NCBI GenBank assembly: GCA_016125075.1
Contig: WGMO01000003.1
Span: 151,090 to 215,089, forward strand
Direction: 5' to 3'
Origin: Terrimonas sp.
GTDB lineage: Bacteria; Bacteroidota; Bacteroidia; Chitinophagales; Chitinophagaceae
DNA: 64,000 bases
Shown here: piece after piece, positions 37,002 to 45,928 of the stretch
Numbering within the stretch: the stretch's first letter is position 1
Layout of the letters: each line of letters starts with the position of its first letter
The notes under the pieces: generated by a model
What the model saw: only the letters and a program-made list of their open reading frames with translations
The model's database searches: none
What the model was told of the DNA's origin: nothing
Made by a program: the position numbers and the translations under genes

Positions 37002-37466
37002 ATGAATGTCATGAATTTCCAGGATTATGATGTGATATTTAATGTATTTCAAGCATTGGAAAAAAGACATATGGAAGCAGCCAGCGAATGTTTGGATGGC
37101 AATTTTAAATCTGAAATTCTGAAACAACCGGTTGGCGCCACTCAGTTCTTAGAGCTTTTCCGCCGTGTCAAGGAAGGTATGCCCGATGCCAGGTTCACCA
37201 TCGAAGACCTCACATCTGATGGAGAAACTTTCAAAGCCAAAATAAAAATCAGTGGTACCCATACACATATTATTCCCTCGTTAAGGAAAGGGTGGAAAGC
37301 ATTAAAGCCTACCGGTAAAAGGATCAATAAAGTGGAAGCAGCTGTTGAGTTGGTGCTGCGCGGTAGCCGTATTGTAGAGATACGCAATTGTGAATCCGGA
37401 AAAGGCGCCATTGCCGTTTTACTACAGGAATTGGAGTTATTGCCTAAAAGTTATTCGTTAAATTAG
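37002..37466 (+). CDS. SnoaL/NTF2-like protein
   Basis: The protein has 154 residues with the alpha-beta cone layout of SnoaL/NTF2-like proteins: an initial helix (YDVIFNVFQALEKRHMEAASECL), SEILKQPVGATQFLELFRRVKEGMPDARFTIEDL and strands such as FKAKIKISGTHTHII. Proteins of this type include polyketide cyclase-like enzymes and many of unknown function. A remnant of a second SnoaL-like gene lies just downstream. ATG 37011 is an alternative start. Confidence 0.75.
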   Translation: MNVMNFQDYDVIFNVFQALEKRHMEAASECLDGNFKSEILKQPVGATQFLELFRRVKEGMPDARFTIEDLTSDGETFKAKIKISGTHTHIIPSLRKGWKALKPTGKRINKVEAAVELVLRGSRIVEIRNCESGKGAIAVLLQELELLPKSYSLN

Positions 37467-37522
37467 TCAACCTGGCTAGACGAACTGAACCGGATTCTTC
37501 CTGGAATCCGGGTTTTTTGTGG

Positions 37523-37693
37523 GTCATTTGGGATGGTGTTGTAAAAGGTTCTCCGCAGCATTATATTGTTCCTGTTCACCTGGCTTTAAGATTTGCCGGC
37601 AATAAGATTGTCGAGGAATTTGGCTATTATAACCGTTCGGCTATCAATGAAGCTATAAAAGCGATGAATGCGGCTAATAGCACCGCGCAGTAA
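37523..37693 (+). pseudogene. 3' fragment of a second SnoaL-like gene
   Basis: The plus-strand frame ending TAA 37691-37693 reads WDGVVKGSPQHYIVPVHL, then RFAGNKIVEEFGYY and SAINEAIKAMNAAN. This matches the C-terminal third of SnoaL-like proteins, in which strand PVHL, strand RF.GNKIVEEFGY and a final helix follow one another. There is no start codon in a sensible place and upstream codons (from 37467) do not look like the missing part. It is not in the ORF track. I judge it a decayed or truncated gene, possibly left by recombination with the adjacent SnoaL-like gene. Confidence 0.65.
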
Positions 37694-37753
37694 ATTTGTT
37701 CCTTTAGATTGTATAAGAGGGGCCCTCTTTTGCTGGGGTTCCGGATGGGATAT

Positions 37754-39583
37754 TCAATGCATGTCAAACTCCCAAACAGACCTGTATCGTCCACGCTCTT
37801 CCGTATATTCGAGAAGTGCCTTATAAAAATGATCCGCACCGAGTGTGGCACTATCTCCAATGATAATCAGTTGCTCTTTGGCACGGGTCATGGCTACATT
37901 CATGCGTCGGTAATCCTTTAAAAAACCGATCTCTCCTTCGTCATTGCTCCTCACAAGGGAGATGATGATATTGTCTTTTTCCTGTCCCTGGAAACTATCA
38001 ATGGTACTGATCCTGATTGGCTGCCGGAGTTGGTCCCTGGCCAGGGTTACCTGGCCGGCATATGGGGAGATAAATGCTGTTTTAGTTTCATCAAAGGTTT
38101 CCTGTTCCAAAATTTGTTGCACGATATGCAGTTCGCCCTCATTTTGCAGGCTCGTACCATCGGGGCCTTTTTTTTCCTGATATCCGGAACCTGCAGTATC
38201 AATAAATGTAATATGGACATGGATATCGTTGAGTGCGGGATGTGTGTTTAAGCGGTCCTGATAAAAATAAGTATTGCTGAAACCTGCTATGGATCGACGC
38301 ATCCTGTATTGGGTATCCAGCAAATAGTTGTCCGCAGTACTATTCATCGCTATTTCAAGGATGGAGCGGTTAAATCCCGCCTGGACAGCTGCCTGGCTTA
38401 ATACGGTGGGTGGTAATTGAAAATGGTCTCCGGCCAGTACATATTTTTCTGCCAGCGGGAATATACACCAGGCAAGGGGCTCTATACATTGCCCTGCTTC
38501 ATCCATCACCAGGGTTTGAAAAGACAAATGGTTGATTTCCGCATCATAGAGTCCGATGGGTGTTCCGGCAATCACAGCTGCCTCCCTGAACATTTTCTCC
38601 TCATGGTAATGCTGCAAATTCCTAATTTCGTCTCGGATTGACCTTACCTCTTTGAAAAGCAGGTTTCGTTGTTCCCTTTCGGCTTTGCCAAAACTTCTTT
38701 TGTATTTAAGTGCCATCCTCCTGAACTCTTCAGCCCTGATTTTCATTTGCTTGATCTCTTTCATCACCCGGCTGCTGATCATCTTACCCTCGGGGGTATG
38801 ATTGAATATTTTTTCATCCACCTTACTCAGGTTTCCTACCCGCAACAGGTTGACTGATCTCTCAATAAGCCCTTTTGCAATATTGTCCACCGCAGTATTG
38901 CTGGGTGCGGATACCAGCACTTTTTCCCCCGATTGTACAAGTTGCAGGATGGCTTCGATCAATGTTGTTGTTTTCCCGGTGCCCGGTGGGCCATGCACCA
39001 CCACCAGGTTTTTATTTCCCATGACTGCCATCACCGCCTGTTGCTGGCTTTCATTCAGGGCTTTATTTTGGAAGACGGGTGGTTTTTCAATACGGCCTTT
39101 TTCGTTGCTAAAGGGCTTGTCACCCTGTAGTTTTTCAAACAGATTGTATAGTTCTTTCTGCTTTTCAAGGTTGGTGATGACTTTTTTCATGATACCCGTG
39201 GTGCGGGTATCCGGCGCCAGTTTAATTCCTACGGCATCCTCTTCGATCCAGTCGGGGAAATCGGGTGCAAAGAGTCGGAATTCGCCGTTCTTCCCATCAA
39301 GACTCAACAAAACTCCTTTTACCGGTTCTTCACCAACCTTAAAGCATTCGATAGCAGCCCCATCTTTGAACTGGCTTATTTCCGGCGGAAATGAGAGTTT
39401 AAAACTGATTTCGGGATAGTCTGCAAACCCGAAGCTCTTTCGGGTCACAATGATGGGATGTATAGCCAGTCCTTCGGCTTTAAGTTGTTTTAACGTGTGC
39501 TGCTGGTCGAGTCGGTATCGCTGTACCTGTTCTTTTTCTTCCAGTTCTATGCCTCGTAATAATGCGCTGATATGCGGATGCAT
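37754..39583 (-). CDS. SF1B DNA/RNA helicase (UPF1/IGHMBP2-like)
   Basis: The 609-residue protein has an N-terminal OB/stalk-like region (1-170). Helicase motifs follow in order: Q motif LNESQQQAV, motif I GPPGTGKTT, Ia APSNTAVDN, II DEAGQ, III GDHFQLPP, IV QYRM, V STIDSFQGQE and VI VAMTRAK. This is the bacterial relative of eukaryotic IGHMBP2/DNA2-type helicases, usually 5'-3' on nucleic acid. It is probably cytoplasmic. It stands alone between unrelated genes. Confidence 0.93.
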   Translation of the reverse strand: MHPHISALLRGIELEEKEQVQRYRLDQQHTLKQLKAEGLAIHPIIVTRKSFGFADYPEISFKLSFPPEISQFKDGAAIECFKVGEEPVKGVLLSLDGKNGEFRLFAPDFPDWIEEDAVGIKLAPDTRTTGIMKKVITNLEKQKELYNLFEKLQGDKPFSNEKGRIEKPPVFQNKALNESQQQAVMAVMGNKNLVVVHGPPGTGKTTTLIEAILQLVQSGEKVLVSAPSNTAVDNIAKGLIERSVNLLRVGNLSKVDEKIFNHTPEGKMISSRVMKEIKQMKIRAEEFRRMALKYKRSFGKAEREQRNLLFKEVRSIRDEIRNLQHYHEEKMFREAAVIAGTPIGLYDAEINHLSFQTLVMDEAGQCIEPLAWCIFPLAEKYVLAGDHFQLPPTVLSQAAVQAGFNRSILEIAMNSTADNYLLDTQYRMRRSIAGFSNTYFYQDRLNTHPALNDIHVHITFIDTAGSGYQEKKGPDGTSLQNEGELHIVQQILEQETFDETKTAFISPYAGQVTLARDQLRQPIRISTIDSFQGQEKDNIIISLVRSNDEGEIGFLKDYRRMNVAMTRAKEQLIIIGDSATLGADHFYKALLEYTEERGRYRSVWEFDMH

Positions 39584-39676
39584 GAACGAAAGATAGGGAT
39601 GAAGCCAGGGATAAAAAAATTAATGAAAGGATAAACGGACACTCATTCCCTAAAAATATATACCATATACTTGAAA

Positions 39677-41644
39677 TCACCGTATCAGGACTGCCGTACC
39701 CTTTTCCCTGTAGATTTTGTCGTCGGCACCAATACCCTCTGTAACCCATACTAATACCTGTGAGGCCTGCGGCCGGCCGTTGATCTTTCCATCCCATCCT
39801 TTTGGATCAGACTGCAGGTCAAAAACCAATTGCCCCCAACGATTATAGACCCTGAAATATTTTAATGCTTTTATACCCGCTGCAATAGGTTTCAGATAAT
39901 CATTTAAACCGTCATTATTGGGCGTGAAGGCCGTGGGTACATAGATATTTACCTTTTTAAATGATCGTACCAACTGGGTATCTACAGTAAGACAACCGGC
40001 ATCGGTTGTTATTTGAATGGTATACAGGATATCAGTTGAACCGTTATAAACGGGATTGACGATGGCCGGATCATCAAGGAAAGCTATGGGATCCCATAAG
40101 GTGGTAATACCGAAATTTCTGGCCGCCAGTTGCCTGGGGTAATTGACCACGGTATTTTGTACCGGATAACTTATCCCGGGAACCGGGGTTTCAATAAGAA
40201 TATTTTTTTCGGCAGTCCTGGCTGTACAACCGTCATTATTTGTCAAAAGGGCATAGTATGATCCTGATGCCGGAACCCTAAAACTTATCTGGTTGGAGCC
40301 TGCTAAAGGGTTGTTATCCCGGAACCACTGTACCGTATTGCCGGGTTGTACAAACAGCACAGCACTATCATTGCTGGTGATGCAAAATCTTTCTTTCCCG
40401 GTTAATCCCAGGCTGGTATCGGGTGTAGTAACCCGAACAGTTACGGTATCGGTACTAACGCAACCGCCACCCAAACTCCGGGTAGTCAGTACATAAGTTT
40501 GGGTAAATGCAGGGCTGGCCCTGGGGTTAGCAATATTGGGATTTGATAATCCTATCGGTGGATCCCATTGGTAGACCAGTCCAGGAATTGAGTTGGCTCC
40601 TATCGGAACCGGATTAAGATTACAGGAAATGGTATCCGGTCCGGCATTGGAAATTACAGTAAGGGTATCGAGCATCCTGGCATAGAAAGTATCGGGACAA
40701 CCATAACCATTATAAGGAATGACCTCCAGGGCTAGCGTAGTCCCGGAGGGTGGGGGCGGATTTAGACTGATCGTCTGAAAATTGCCCAACAACTGCGTGA
40801 AGTTGTTATTAAACCAGGTATAATTCTGGTAACCGTAGGGACCTGTTACCGTAACGGTTGTATCATCCGGACAAAAACTGGCACCTACAAACTCACTACT
40901 GCACTCGGAATTGACATCAATATAGGCATACCCGAAATGACGCCTGAATGTACAATCGGCTGTTTTAAAGAACAGTTGGATGGTTTTACCGGCATGGCCA
41001 TTCAAATTGATGGATACGGTTGTCCAGTCCTTACACCAAACATTTACCGTGTCTTTTTGAATCGGTGAAATAAAAAAACCGGGTAATAAGGACCCATTGG
41101 GAAAAAACGTGAAAGAGGAACAGTTGATCAGTTCATTATCGGTCAGGTTATTGATCTCTAGTTCCAGCCGGGGTTGTTGGAATTCCAAATGATTAGGATC
41201 CTGGAAAACCACGGCATAATGATAAACCAATGAATAGGTGTCCCGGTTGGATGGGATTGTAAAAGTATAGGAAATGCCTTCGGCTTCTGTTCCGCCCAGG
41301 TCGTTTCCCAGCCGGATCGAATAACCACTGCCATTCGGGCAACTAATAGGAAAGCCACCATAATAATCATTGCCATTATTTTGTGCGGCACTATACATCG
41401 TGTGCCGGTTATTGATAGGTCCGCCCGATGGCGTGAGTACGATTTCATTCTGATTATTATTGGCAAATACGGTACCGGTATAACAGATCCAGTTGGCAAA
41501 TGTCCCGGTTTCGAAATCGATATTCGGTGGACAGGATTGGGCTCCTGCATTGATTGAAAAACGGAAAACCAGCAATATTGTAAATATTAAATGGGTAATC
41601 AGGTAGCGGGAGATGGTAATATCCTTGGGGAACAAGTTTTGCAC
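39677..41644 (-). CDS. T9SS type B cargo (gliding-motility-associated C-terminal domain)
   Basis: The protein has 655 residues and a signal region ending INAGAQ. The N-terminal part (about 36-235, NIDFETGTFANWICYTGTVFANNN) looks like a jelly-roll recognition module. Ig/PKD-like segments follow (TLTVISNAGPDTISCNLNPVPIGA, VLTTRSLGGGCVSTDTVTVRV). It ends with the CHU_C-type tail VNIYVPTAFTPNNDGLNDYL and YNRWGQLVFD. Such tails route proteins through the type IX system and keep them on the surface. Function beyond adhesion-like display is unknown. A near-consensus -7 (TAGCTTTA) lies upstream. Confidence 0.88.
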   Translation of the reverse strand: MQNLFPKDITISRYLITHLIFTILLVFRFSINAGAQSCPPNIDFETGTFANWICYTGTVFANNNQNEIVLTPSGGPINNRHTMYSAAQNNGNDYYGGFPISCPNGSGYSIRLGNDLGGTEAEGISYTFTIPSNRDTYSLVYHYAVVFQDPNHLEFQQPRLELEINNLTDNELINCSSFTFFPNGSLLPGFFISPIQKDTVNVWCKDWTTVSINLNGHAGKTIQLFFKTADCTFRRHFGYAYIDVNSECSSEFVGASFCPDDTTVTVTGPYGYQNYTWFNNNFTQLLGNFQTISLNPPPPSGTTLALEVIPYNGYGCPDTFYARMLDTLTVISNAGPDTISCNLNPVPIGANSIPGLVYQWDPPIGLSNPNIANPRASPAFTQTYVLTTRSLGGGCVSTDTVTVRVTTPDTSLGLTGKERFCITSNDSAVLFVQPGNTVQWFRDNNPLAGSNQISFRVPASGSYYALLTNNDGCTARTAEKNILIETPVPGISYPVQNTVVNYPRQLAARNFGITTLWDPIAFLDDPAIVNPVYNGSTDILYTIQITTDAGCLTVDTQLVRSFKKVNIYVPTAFTPNNDGLNDYLKPIAAGIKALKYFRVYNRWGQLVFDLQSDPKGWDGKINGRPQASQVLVWVTEGIGADDKIYREKGTAVLIR

Positions 41645-41977
41645 AATCCTGATTTTTCCTGTTTAAAGCTAAATCAATATTGTCAATAATCGATCAGACA
41701 GCGAGGGGGGTTGCCCGGTTTTTATTAAAATCAGGGAGGTTAAAACCCTTTTTGATCAGCAGAACAGTTTTAGGGGCAATGAATAATACTTTTTGAAAAA
41801 AATTAGTTGGAGATGAATTTTTAGTTTACCTTCACACGGTGACCAGATAGTTCGCGCACATTCAGTATTAGACCGACTCAAAGTTTTACTTTTTCCCTGT
41901 ATTATTTTATTCCTCTTTACTATTTGTACCTGGCTGCCGTCACAGGTATTATATTTCTTATTTTAAATTATTGTTTT
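41645..41977. other. Upstream region of the RRM gene
   Basis: This 333-bp gap lies between divergent genes. No exact TAnnTTTG element was found. The last 150 bases are very T-rich in the sense strand (for example TTTTACTTTTTCCC and TTTATTCCTCTTTAC), so a long structured or CspA-like leader is conceivable. The ORF-track extension (41924) is not supported. Confidence 0.4.
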
Positions 41978-42247
41978 ATGAACATGTACGTTTCGAATTT
42001 AAGCTTTCATACAGATGATCAGGCTTTAAAAGCATTATTTGCACAATTTGGCAATGTATCTTCCGCAAAAGTTATTTCAGACCGTGAAACAGGCAGGAGC
42101 CGTGGTTTTGGTTTTGTGGAAATGGACGATGCAACAGAAGCAGAAGCTGCAATGAAAGGGCTGAATAATAAAGAAGTTGAGGGTAGGGCCATGTCGGTTA
42201 GTGTGGCTAAAGAAAAAGCACCCCGCACAGATAATAAAAGATGGTAA
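41978..42247 (+). CDS. Small RRM-type RNA-binding protein
   Basis: The 89-residue protein is a single RNA recognition motif plus a short basic tail. RNP2 is MYVSNLSF and RNP1 is RGFGFVEM, with their aromatic RNA-contacting residues. ATG 41978 is used; ATG 41984 is two codons later. Single-RRM proteins are abundant in Bacteroidota, where Hfq is often absent, and are thought to act as RNA chaperones. A strong terminator follows. Confidence 0.95.
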   Translation: MNMYVSNLSFHTDDQALKALFAQFGNVSSAKVISDRETGRSRGFGFVEMDDATEAEAAMKGLNNKEVEGRAMSVSVAKEKAPRTDNKRW

Positions 42248-42287
42248 GCTGAATTTATCTTCATTCATTCAATTATTTACAACATTG

Positions 42288-42318
42288 ATTCCGGTACTGA
42301 ATAGTGCCGGAATTTTTC
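42288..42318 (+). terminator. Terminator of the RRM gene
   Basis: ATTCCGGTACT (42288-42298), loop GAAT, AGTGCCGGAAT (42303-42313). The 11-bp stem has one G-T pair and runs into a T tract TTTTTC. It overlaps the GTG start (42304) suggested by the ORF track for the next gene, arguing against that start. Confidence 0.85.
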
Positions 42319-42348
42319 TTTCCAGGTACTTTTCATTTAACGCGGTTA

Positions 42349-42911
42349 TTGACAGTAACAGAAAAAATAATACGGGAAACCCAACAATGGATCATGGATA
42401 TGGTCATTGGGTGCAATTTTTGCCCATTTGCAGCAAATGTCATCCGTCGGGCTAAAGTGTATTACCGGGTGGAACCGAACCCGGATCGCCATCAGTGTAT
42501 GAATGCGGTACTCCTCGAAGCTGAAAGGCTGGACCAGCATCCGGAAATTGAAACTTCTTTTTTGATTTTTTCCAATGCCTGTGTTGATTTTGAAAGCTTT
42601 CTTGATCTGCTTCAACAGGCCGAACAGAAAATGCATCAAAATGGTTACACCGGTGTTTATCAGCTGGCAAGTTTTCATCCCCTGTACCGGTTTGCCGGAT
42701 CAGACGAGCCGGATCCCGCAAATTATACCAACCGGTCACTGTATCCTATGCTTCATTTTCTCCGGGAAAACAGTATCGAAATAGCGCTGGAAAATTATTC
42801 AAGCCCCGAAAAATCCCCCTCCGCAACATTGCTTTTGCCCACGAAAAAGGGATTGATTATATGCGTTTTTTAAGGGATTCCTGTTTTGATTTTAAAGAAG
42901 ATTCCTTTTGA
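42349..42911 (+). pseudogene. DUF1415 protein gene with a one-base frameshift near the 3' end
   Basis: DUF1415 features are clear: TQQWIMDMVIGCNFCPFAANV at the start, QLASFHPLYRFAGSDEPDPANYTNRSLYPMLHFLRE in the middle. After SSPEK the annotated frame turns into unrelated SPSATLLLPTKKG and stops at 42873. Reading one base back, at the A5 run 42809-42813, restores KIPLRNIAFAHEKGIDYMRFL and DSCFDFKEDSF with a stop at 42909-42911. One A is therefore missing from the run. Intact length would be about 187 residues from TTG 42349. It may be a sequencing error, a true lesion, or (less likely) programmed frameshifting. The function of the family is unknown. Confidence 0.85.
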
Positions 42912-43010
42912 TTTGTATTGATCATTCCGGTTTACCACCCTTTGTATTTCCCGGTTATCCTTTTTTCCTCTTTTCCATTTGCTGTAATCATTATTTTTAA
43001 GAAAAACATC

Positions 43011-43598
43011 ATGAAAAAGAATTTCATCTTTTTTGGCGTCTTATTTATACAAATACAAATGATGGCACAGGACAAACCCTATTATTACCAGATTCCGGAG
43101 GCACCCGCCAGTTATACAGCCACGAATGTTGCGGCAAGACTGGTTGACGGATTAGGGTTTCGCTATTTTTGGGCAACGGAGGGGTTGAGACCGGTTGACC
43201 TTGCCTTCAAACCTTCTGACAGTGCCAGGACCTCACTGGAGACCCTCGAACATATTTATGGGTTGACAAATGTTTTGCTGAATGCCGTACAACAAAAGCC
43301 CACCCAACCTTCCAATACCGTGGAAAAGCTATCCTTTGAGTCCATCAGGGCAAAAACCCTTCAGAATATCCAAAAGGCCAGTGAAATACTTAAAAAACAG
43401 CAGGCAAAGCTGGAGGATTTTGATATGATATTTGAAAGGCCTAACGGAAGCACTTCCTTTCCTTTCTGGAACCTGGTCAATGGCCCCATCTCCGATGCTT
43501 TATGGCATGTGGGACAGGTAGTCACATTCAGGCGCTCTTCAGGGAACCCCTTGCCAAAGGGTGTCAATGTATTACAGGGAACCAAAACAGAGTTTTGA
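43011..43598 (+). CDS. Exported DinB-like protein
   Basis: The protein has 195 residues from ATG 43011, which exposes the signal peptide KKNFIFFGVLFIQIQMMAQ. The mature part is a DinB-like four-helix bundle: NVAARLVDGLGFRYFWATEGL, ETLEHIYGLTNVLLNAV and ISDALWHVGQVVTFRR. Histidines in LEHI and LWHVG fit the metal site of the family. Most DinB proteins are cytoplasmic thiol transferases or unknown, so an exported form is slightly unusual. The ORF-track start at 42918 is 31 codons too early. Confidence 0.8.
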   Translation: MKKNFIFFGVLFIQIQMMAQDKPYYYQIPEAPASYTATNVAARLVDGLGFRYFWATEGLRPVDLAFKPSDSARTSLETLEHIYGLTNVLLNAVQQKPTQPSNTVEKLSFESIRAKTLQNIQKASEILKKQQAKLEDFDMIFERPNGSTSFPFWNLVNGPISDALWHVGQVVTFRRSSGNPLPKGVNVLQGTKTEF

Positions 43599-43772
43599 TA
43601 GGGATCCGGCTTTTCGGCCGACTGTCATAATGAAGATGGACTTCTTCCTTCTTTAAAAACGGGATAACTTTTATCAGGTGGGAGATTAATTTATGTCATG
43701 CTCCGATAGGGTTAAAGGGCCTAATTTGTGCTGGATTTTTATTCAAATACCAACTACTAAAAGATATTTACT

Positions 43773-44204
43773 ATGAAAAAAGAATATTGGATTAATATTA
43801 AAAAAGTCGATAACAGACTGGTTATTTTTCTGAATGGGGAAGTGGTTTGGGATAGCGGTATTGTGCATGATGACCCCGACCTGGATCAATTTGTAGAAAT
43901 AACGGATATGTTAAAAGAACATCCGGCTTATACCAGTGAACTGATCTTTGAAGGGTTTAATGATACCTATAATTCTGCCAAGGATGATGACCTGAACCCC
44001 TGGCATTTCAGTTACAGGGTTTTTGAAAGGAATATCGATGCGGATGGCAACATTGTCAGCGAAGTGGATATCATCATTCCTTACGATGAGAAACATTTAT
44101 CAAATCCCAATATGCGGGCGATCAACAACAGCTACAAAATTGTCATGAAAAATGAATCCTTCAAGGTTGTGGGTAACTCCTTGTCCCAGCAGTTTTATAA
44201 ATAG
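43773..44204 (+). CDS. Hypothetical protein, 143 aa
   Basis: No signal peptide or known domain was recognised. The sequence is acidic (DDPDLDQFVEITDML, AKDDDLNPWHFSYRVFERNIDADGN) and reads as a beta-rich domain with an initial IFLNGEVVWDSG hairpin. The coding frame is clean with normal codon use. It converges with the OmpA/PD40 gene with 11 bp between stops. Confidence 0.65.
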   Translation: MKKEYWINIKKVDNRLVIFLNGEVVWDSGIVHDDPDLDQFVEITDMLKEHPAYTSELIFEGFNDTYNSAKDDDLNPWHFSYRVFERNIDADGNIVSEVDIIIPYDEKHLSNPNMRAINNSYKIVMKNESFKVVGNSLSQQFYK

Positions 44205-44215
44205 CGCCGGGTTTT

Positions 44216-45823
44216 TTAATTTTTCATGATCTTGAATTCAACCCTTCGGTTAAGTTGACGGCCTTCATCCGTTTCATTGGTAGCAACCGGTTGTGTTTCG
44301 CCATATCCATGTGAGGTAATCCGGTTGGCCGCAATGCCTTTTGACAGGATATATTCCATTACGGACCTGGCCCGGTTATCACTGAGTTTGAAATTATATT
44401 CATCAGAACCCTTGCTATCCGTGTGGGCGCTCATCTCTATTTCGATGGCGGGGTTCTCCCTGAGCAGGGTCACGACACGGTCCAGTTCAACAAAGGACTC
44501 CGGTCGCAGGTCCCATTTGTCAAAATCAAAAAATACGTTATTGAGTCTTACCACCTGGCCAATTTCAATGGGCACCAGGTAAAGATCTTTGTGTATTTCT
44601 TTATAACCCTGTTTGAACAGGGAGTCCAGATTCAGGTTCTCGGATTGGGCAAAAAAATGGTCTGCCGTGGCCCTGATCAGGTAATTTTTATCATAGGGCA
44701 ATATGATCTTAAAGGATCCGTCATCGGGATCGGATAGTCCGTTTCCGGCTTCCTGGCCGTCCGGAAGGGTTTCATAGAGCAGGGAAGCGCTGATCGGTTC
44801 CTTCGTCTTTTTATTATAAACATTTCCGCTCACCATTACCACCGGATCGGGTCGCTCGATCTCCAGTAATTTAATCCTTACGATATCGCTTTCCCCATAC
44901 CCGTCGGTATTGCTGGTCATATAGGCAAATTCTCCCCCGGCATCCAATGTAAAAAATGCATCAAATCCGGGTGTATTGATCGGACTCCCCAGGTTGACAG
45001 GTTCGCTCCATTTTTGCCAGGACTTATCCAGTCTTTTTGTTTTCCAGATATCATTATCGCCTAGACCACCTGGCCGGTCACTGCTGAAATATAAAGTAAC
45101 CCCGTCGGCGGCAAGGTAGGGAGTCATTTCATTGTACTTTGAGGTACTGATATTTTTCCCCAGGGTTTTCGGTTCGGTCCAGGTGCCATCCGGTGCCTGG
45201 AAGGATACAAAAAGATCATTGCTGTAACTGTTCTTTTCCGGTGACATATACATCAGTAAAGTCTTTCCGTCATTCGTCATGGTGGCCCCGGATTGAAAGC
45301 CACGGTCATATTTCTCGTAATTCTTAATAAAAAGCATATTGGGTTTGCTCCACCTCCCATTTTTTTGACGGTAGCTTAAACTCAATCCATTGCTGTAATA
45401 GTCGCCTTCTACAAAAGCCCCTCTCAACAGGATCTTGTTTTTATCAGGCGAAATCCAGTACACTGCATTATAATACGCCGTATTGAAGGGCTTACCCAGG
45501 TGCATGGCCTCTCCCCAGAACCCCGAGCTATCCCTTTCTGCATACCAAATATCCTGGGAGTTCCGGATGGTCTGGTAATGTGTGTTCAGGGGGTCATTTT
45601 CGCAAATAAAAAATAACAGATCGCCATCCGCCGATATAGTAGGCCTGAGTTCGGAGAGTTTTGTATTGATATTGGGTCCAAGGTTTTCCACCTTCATGAT
45701 CGTGCTGGCCTTAATGATATTATCCTTCTGGGGTTTTAATAACCCTGTTGTATCAGGAGAGGGTTGCGCGGCCAGGTATTGCATATACAGCAGCAGCGAA
45801 AAAAAGAGGATGGCTTTTTTCAC
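44216..45823 (-). CDS. OmpA-family protein with PD40 beta-propeller repeats
   Basis: The protein has 535 residues from a GTG start, with signal peptide FFSLLLYMQYLAAQ. PD40-type repeats fill about 40-310 (LRPTISADGDLLFFICEND, MTPYLAADGVTLYFSSDRPGGLGDNDIW). A carboxypeptidase-regulatory-like domain lies near 330-400. The OmpA peptidoglycan-binding domain (about 425-535) has EMSAHTDSKGSDEYNFKLSDNRARSV and RITSHGYGETQP. Such proteins link the outer membrane to peptidoglycan and often accompany T9SS cargo or gliding proteins. The gene directly upstream, 105 bp away, is a T9SS type B protein on the same strand. Confidence 0.9.
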   Translation of the reverse strand: MKKAILFFSLLLYMQYLAAQPSPDTTGLLKPQKDNIIKASTIMKVENLGPNINTKLSELRPTISADGDLLFFICENDPLNTHYQTIRNSQDIWYAERDSSGFWGEAMHLGKPFNTAYYNAVYWISPDKNKILLRGAFVEGDYYSNGLSLSYRQKNGRWSKPNMLFIKNYEKYDRGFQSGATMTNDGKTLLMYMSPEKNSYSNDLFVSFQAPDGTWTEPKTLGKNISTSKYNEMTPYLAADGVTLYFSSDRPGGLGDNDIWKTKRLDKSWQKWSEPVNLGSPINTPGFDAFFTLDAGGEFAYMTSNTDGYGESDIVRIKLLEIERPDPVVMVSGNVYNKKTKEPISASLLYETLPDGQEAGNGLSDPDDGSFKIILPYDKNYLIRATADHFFAQSENLNLDSLFKQGYKEIHKDLYLVPIEIGQVVRLNNVFFDFDKWDLRPESFVELDRVVTLLRENPAIEIEMSAHTDSKGSDEYNFKLSDNRARSVMEYILSKGIAANRITSHGYGETQPVATNETDEGRQLNRRVEFKIMKN

Positions 45824-45928
45824 GACATTGGATTTTTCAGAAAAATAATGGGAATTACCTAGAAATAATAGTTAACGCACTTTATTATTTTATTGTACAG
45901 GCAAAATACATTTTTAACCTGTTGGTTA

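Noticed and set aside
38802-39419. 205-codon plus-strand ORF inside the helicase gene
   Set aside because: Antisense of conserved helicase motifs; low-complexity Ser/Phe-rich translation.
42304-42348. GTG start for the DUF1415 gene
   Set aside because: It lies inside the RRM terminator hairpin.
42800-42820. Programmed -1 frameshifting as the main explanation for the DUF1415 break
   Set aside because: In zero frame the site reads C GAA AAA, which is not a classic X XXY YYZ heptamer, and no clear downstream hairpin was seen; a base loss is simpler.
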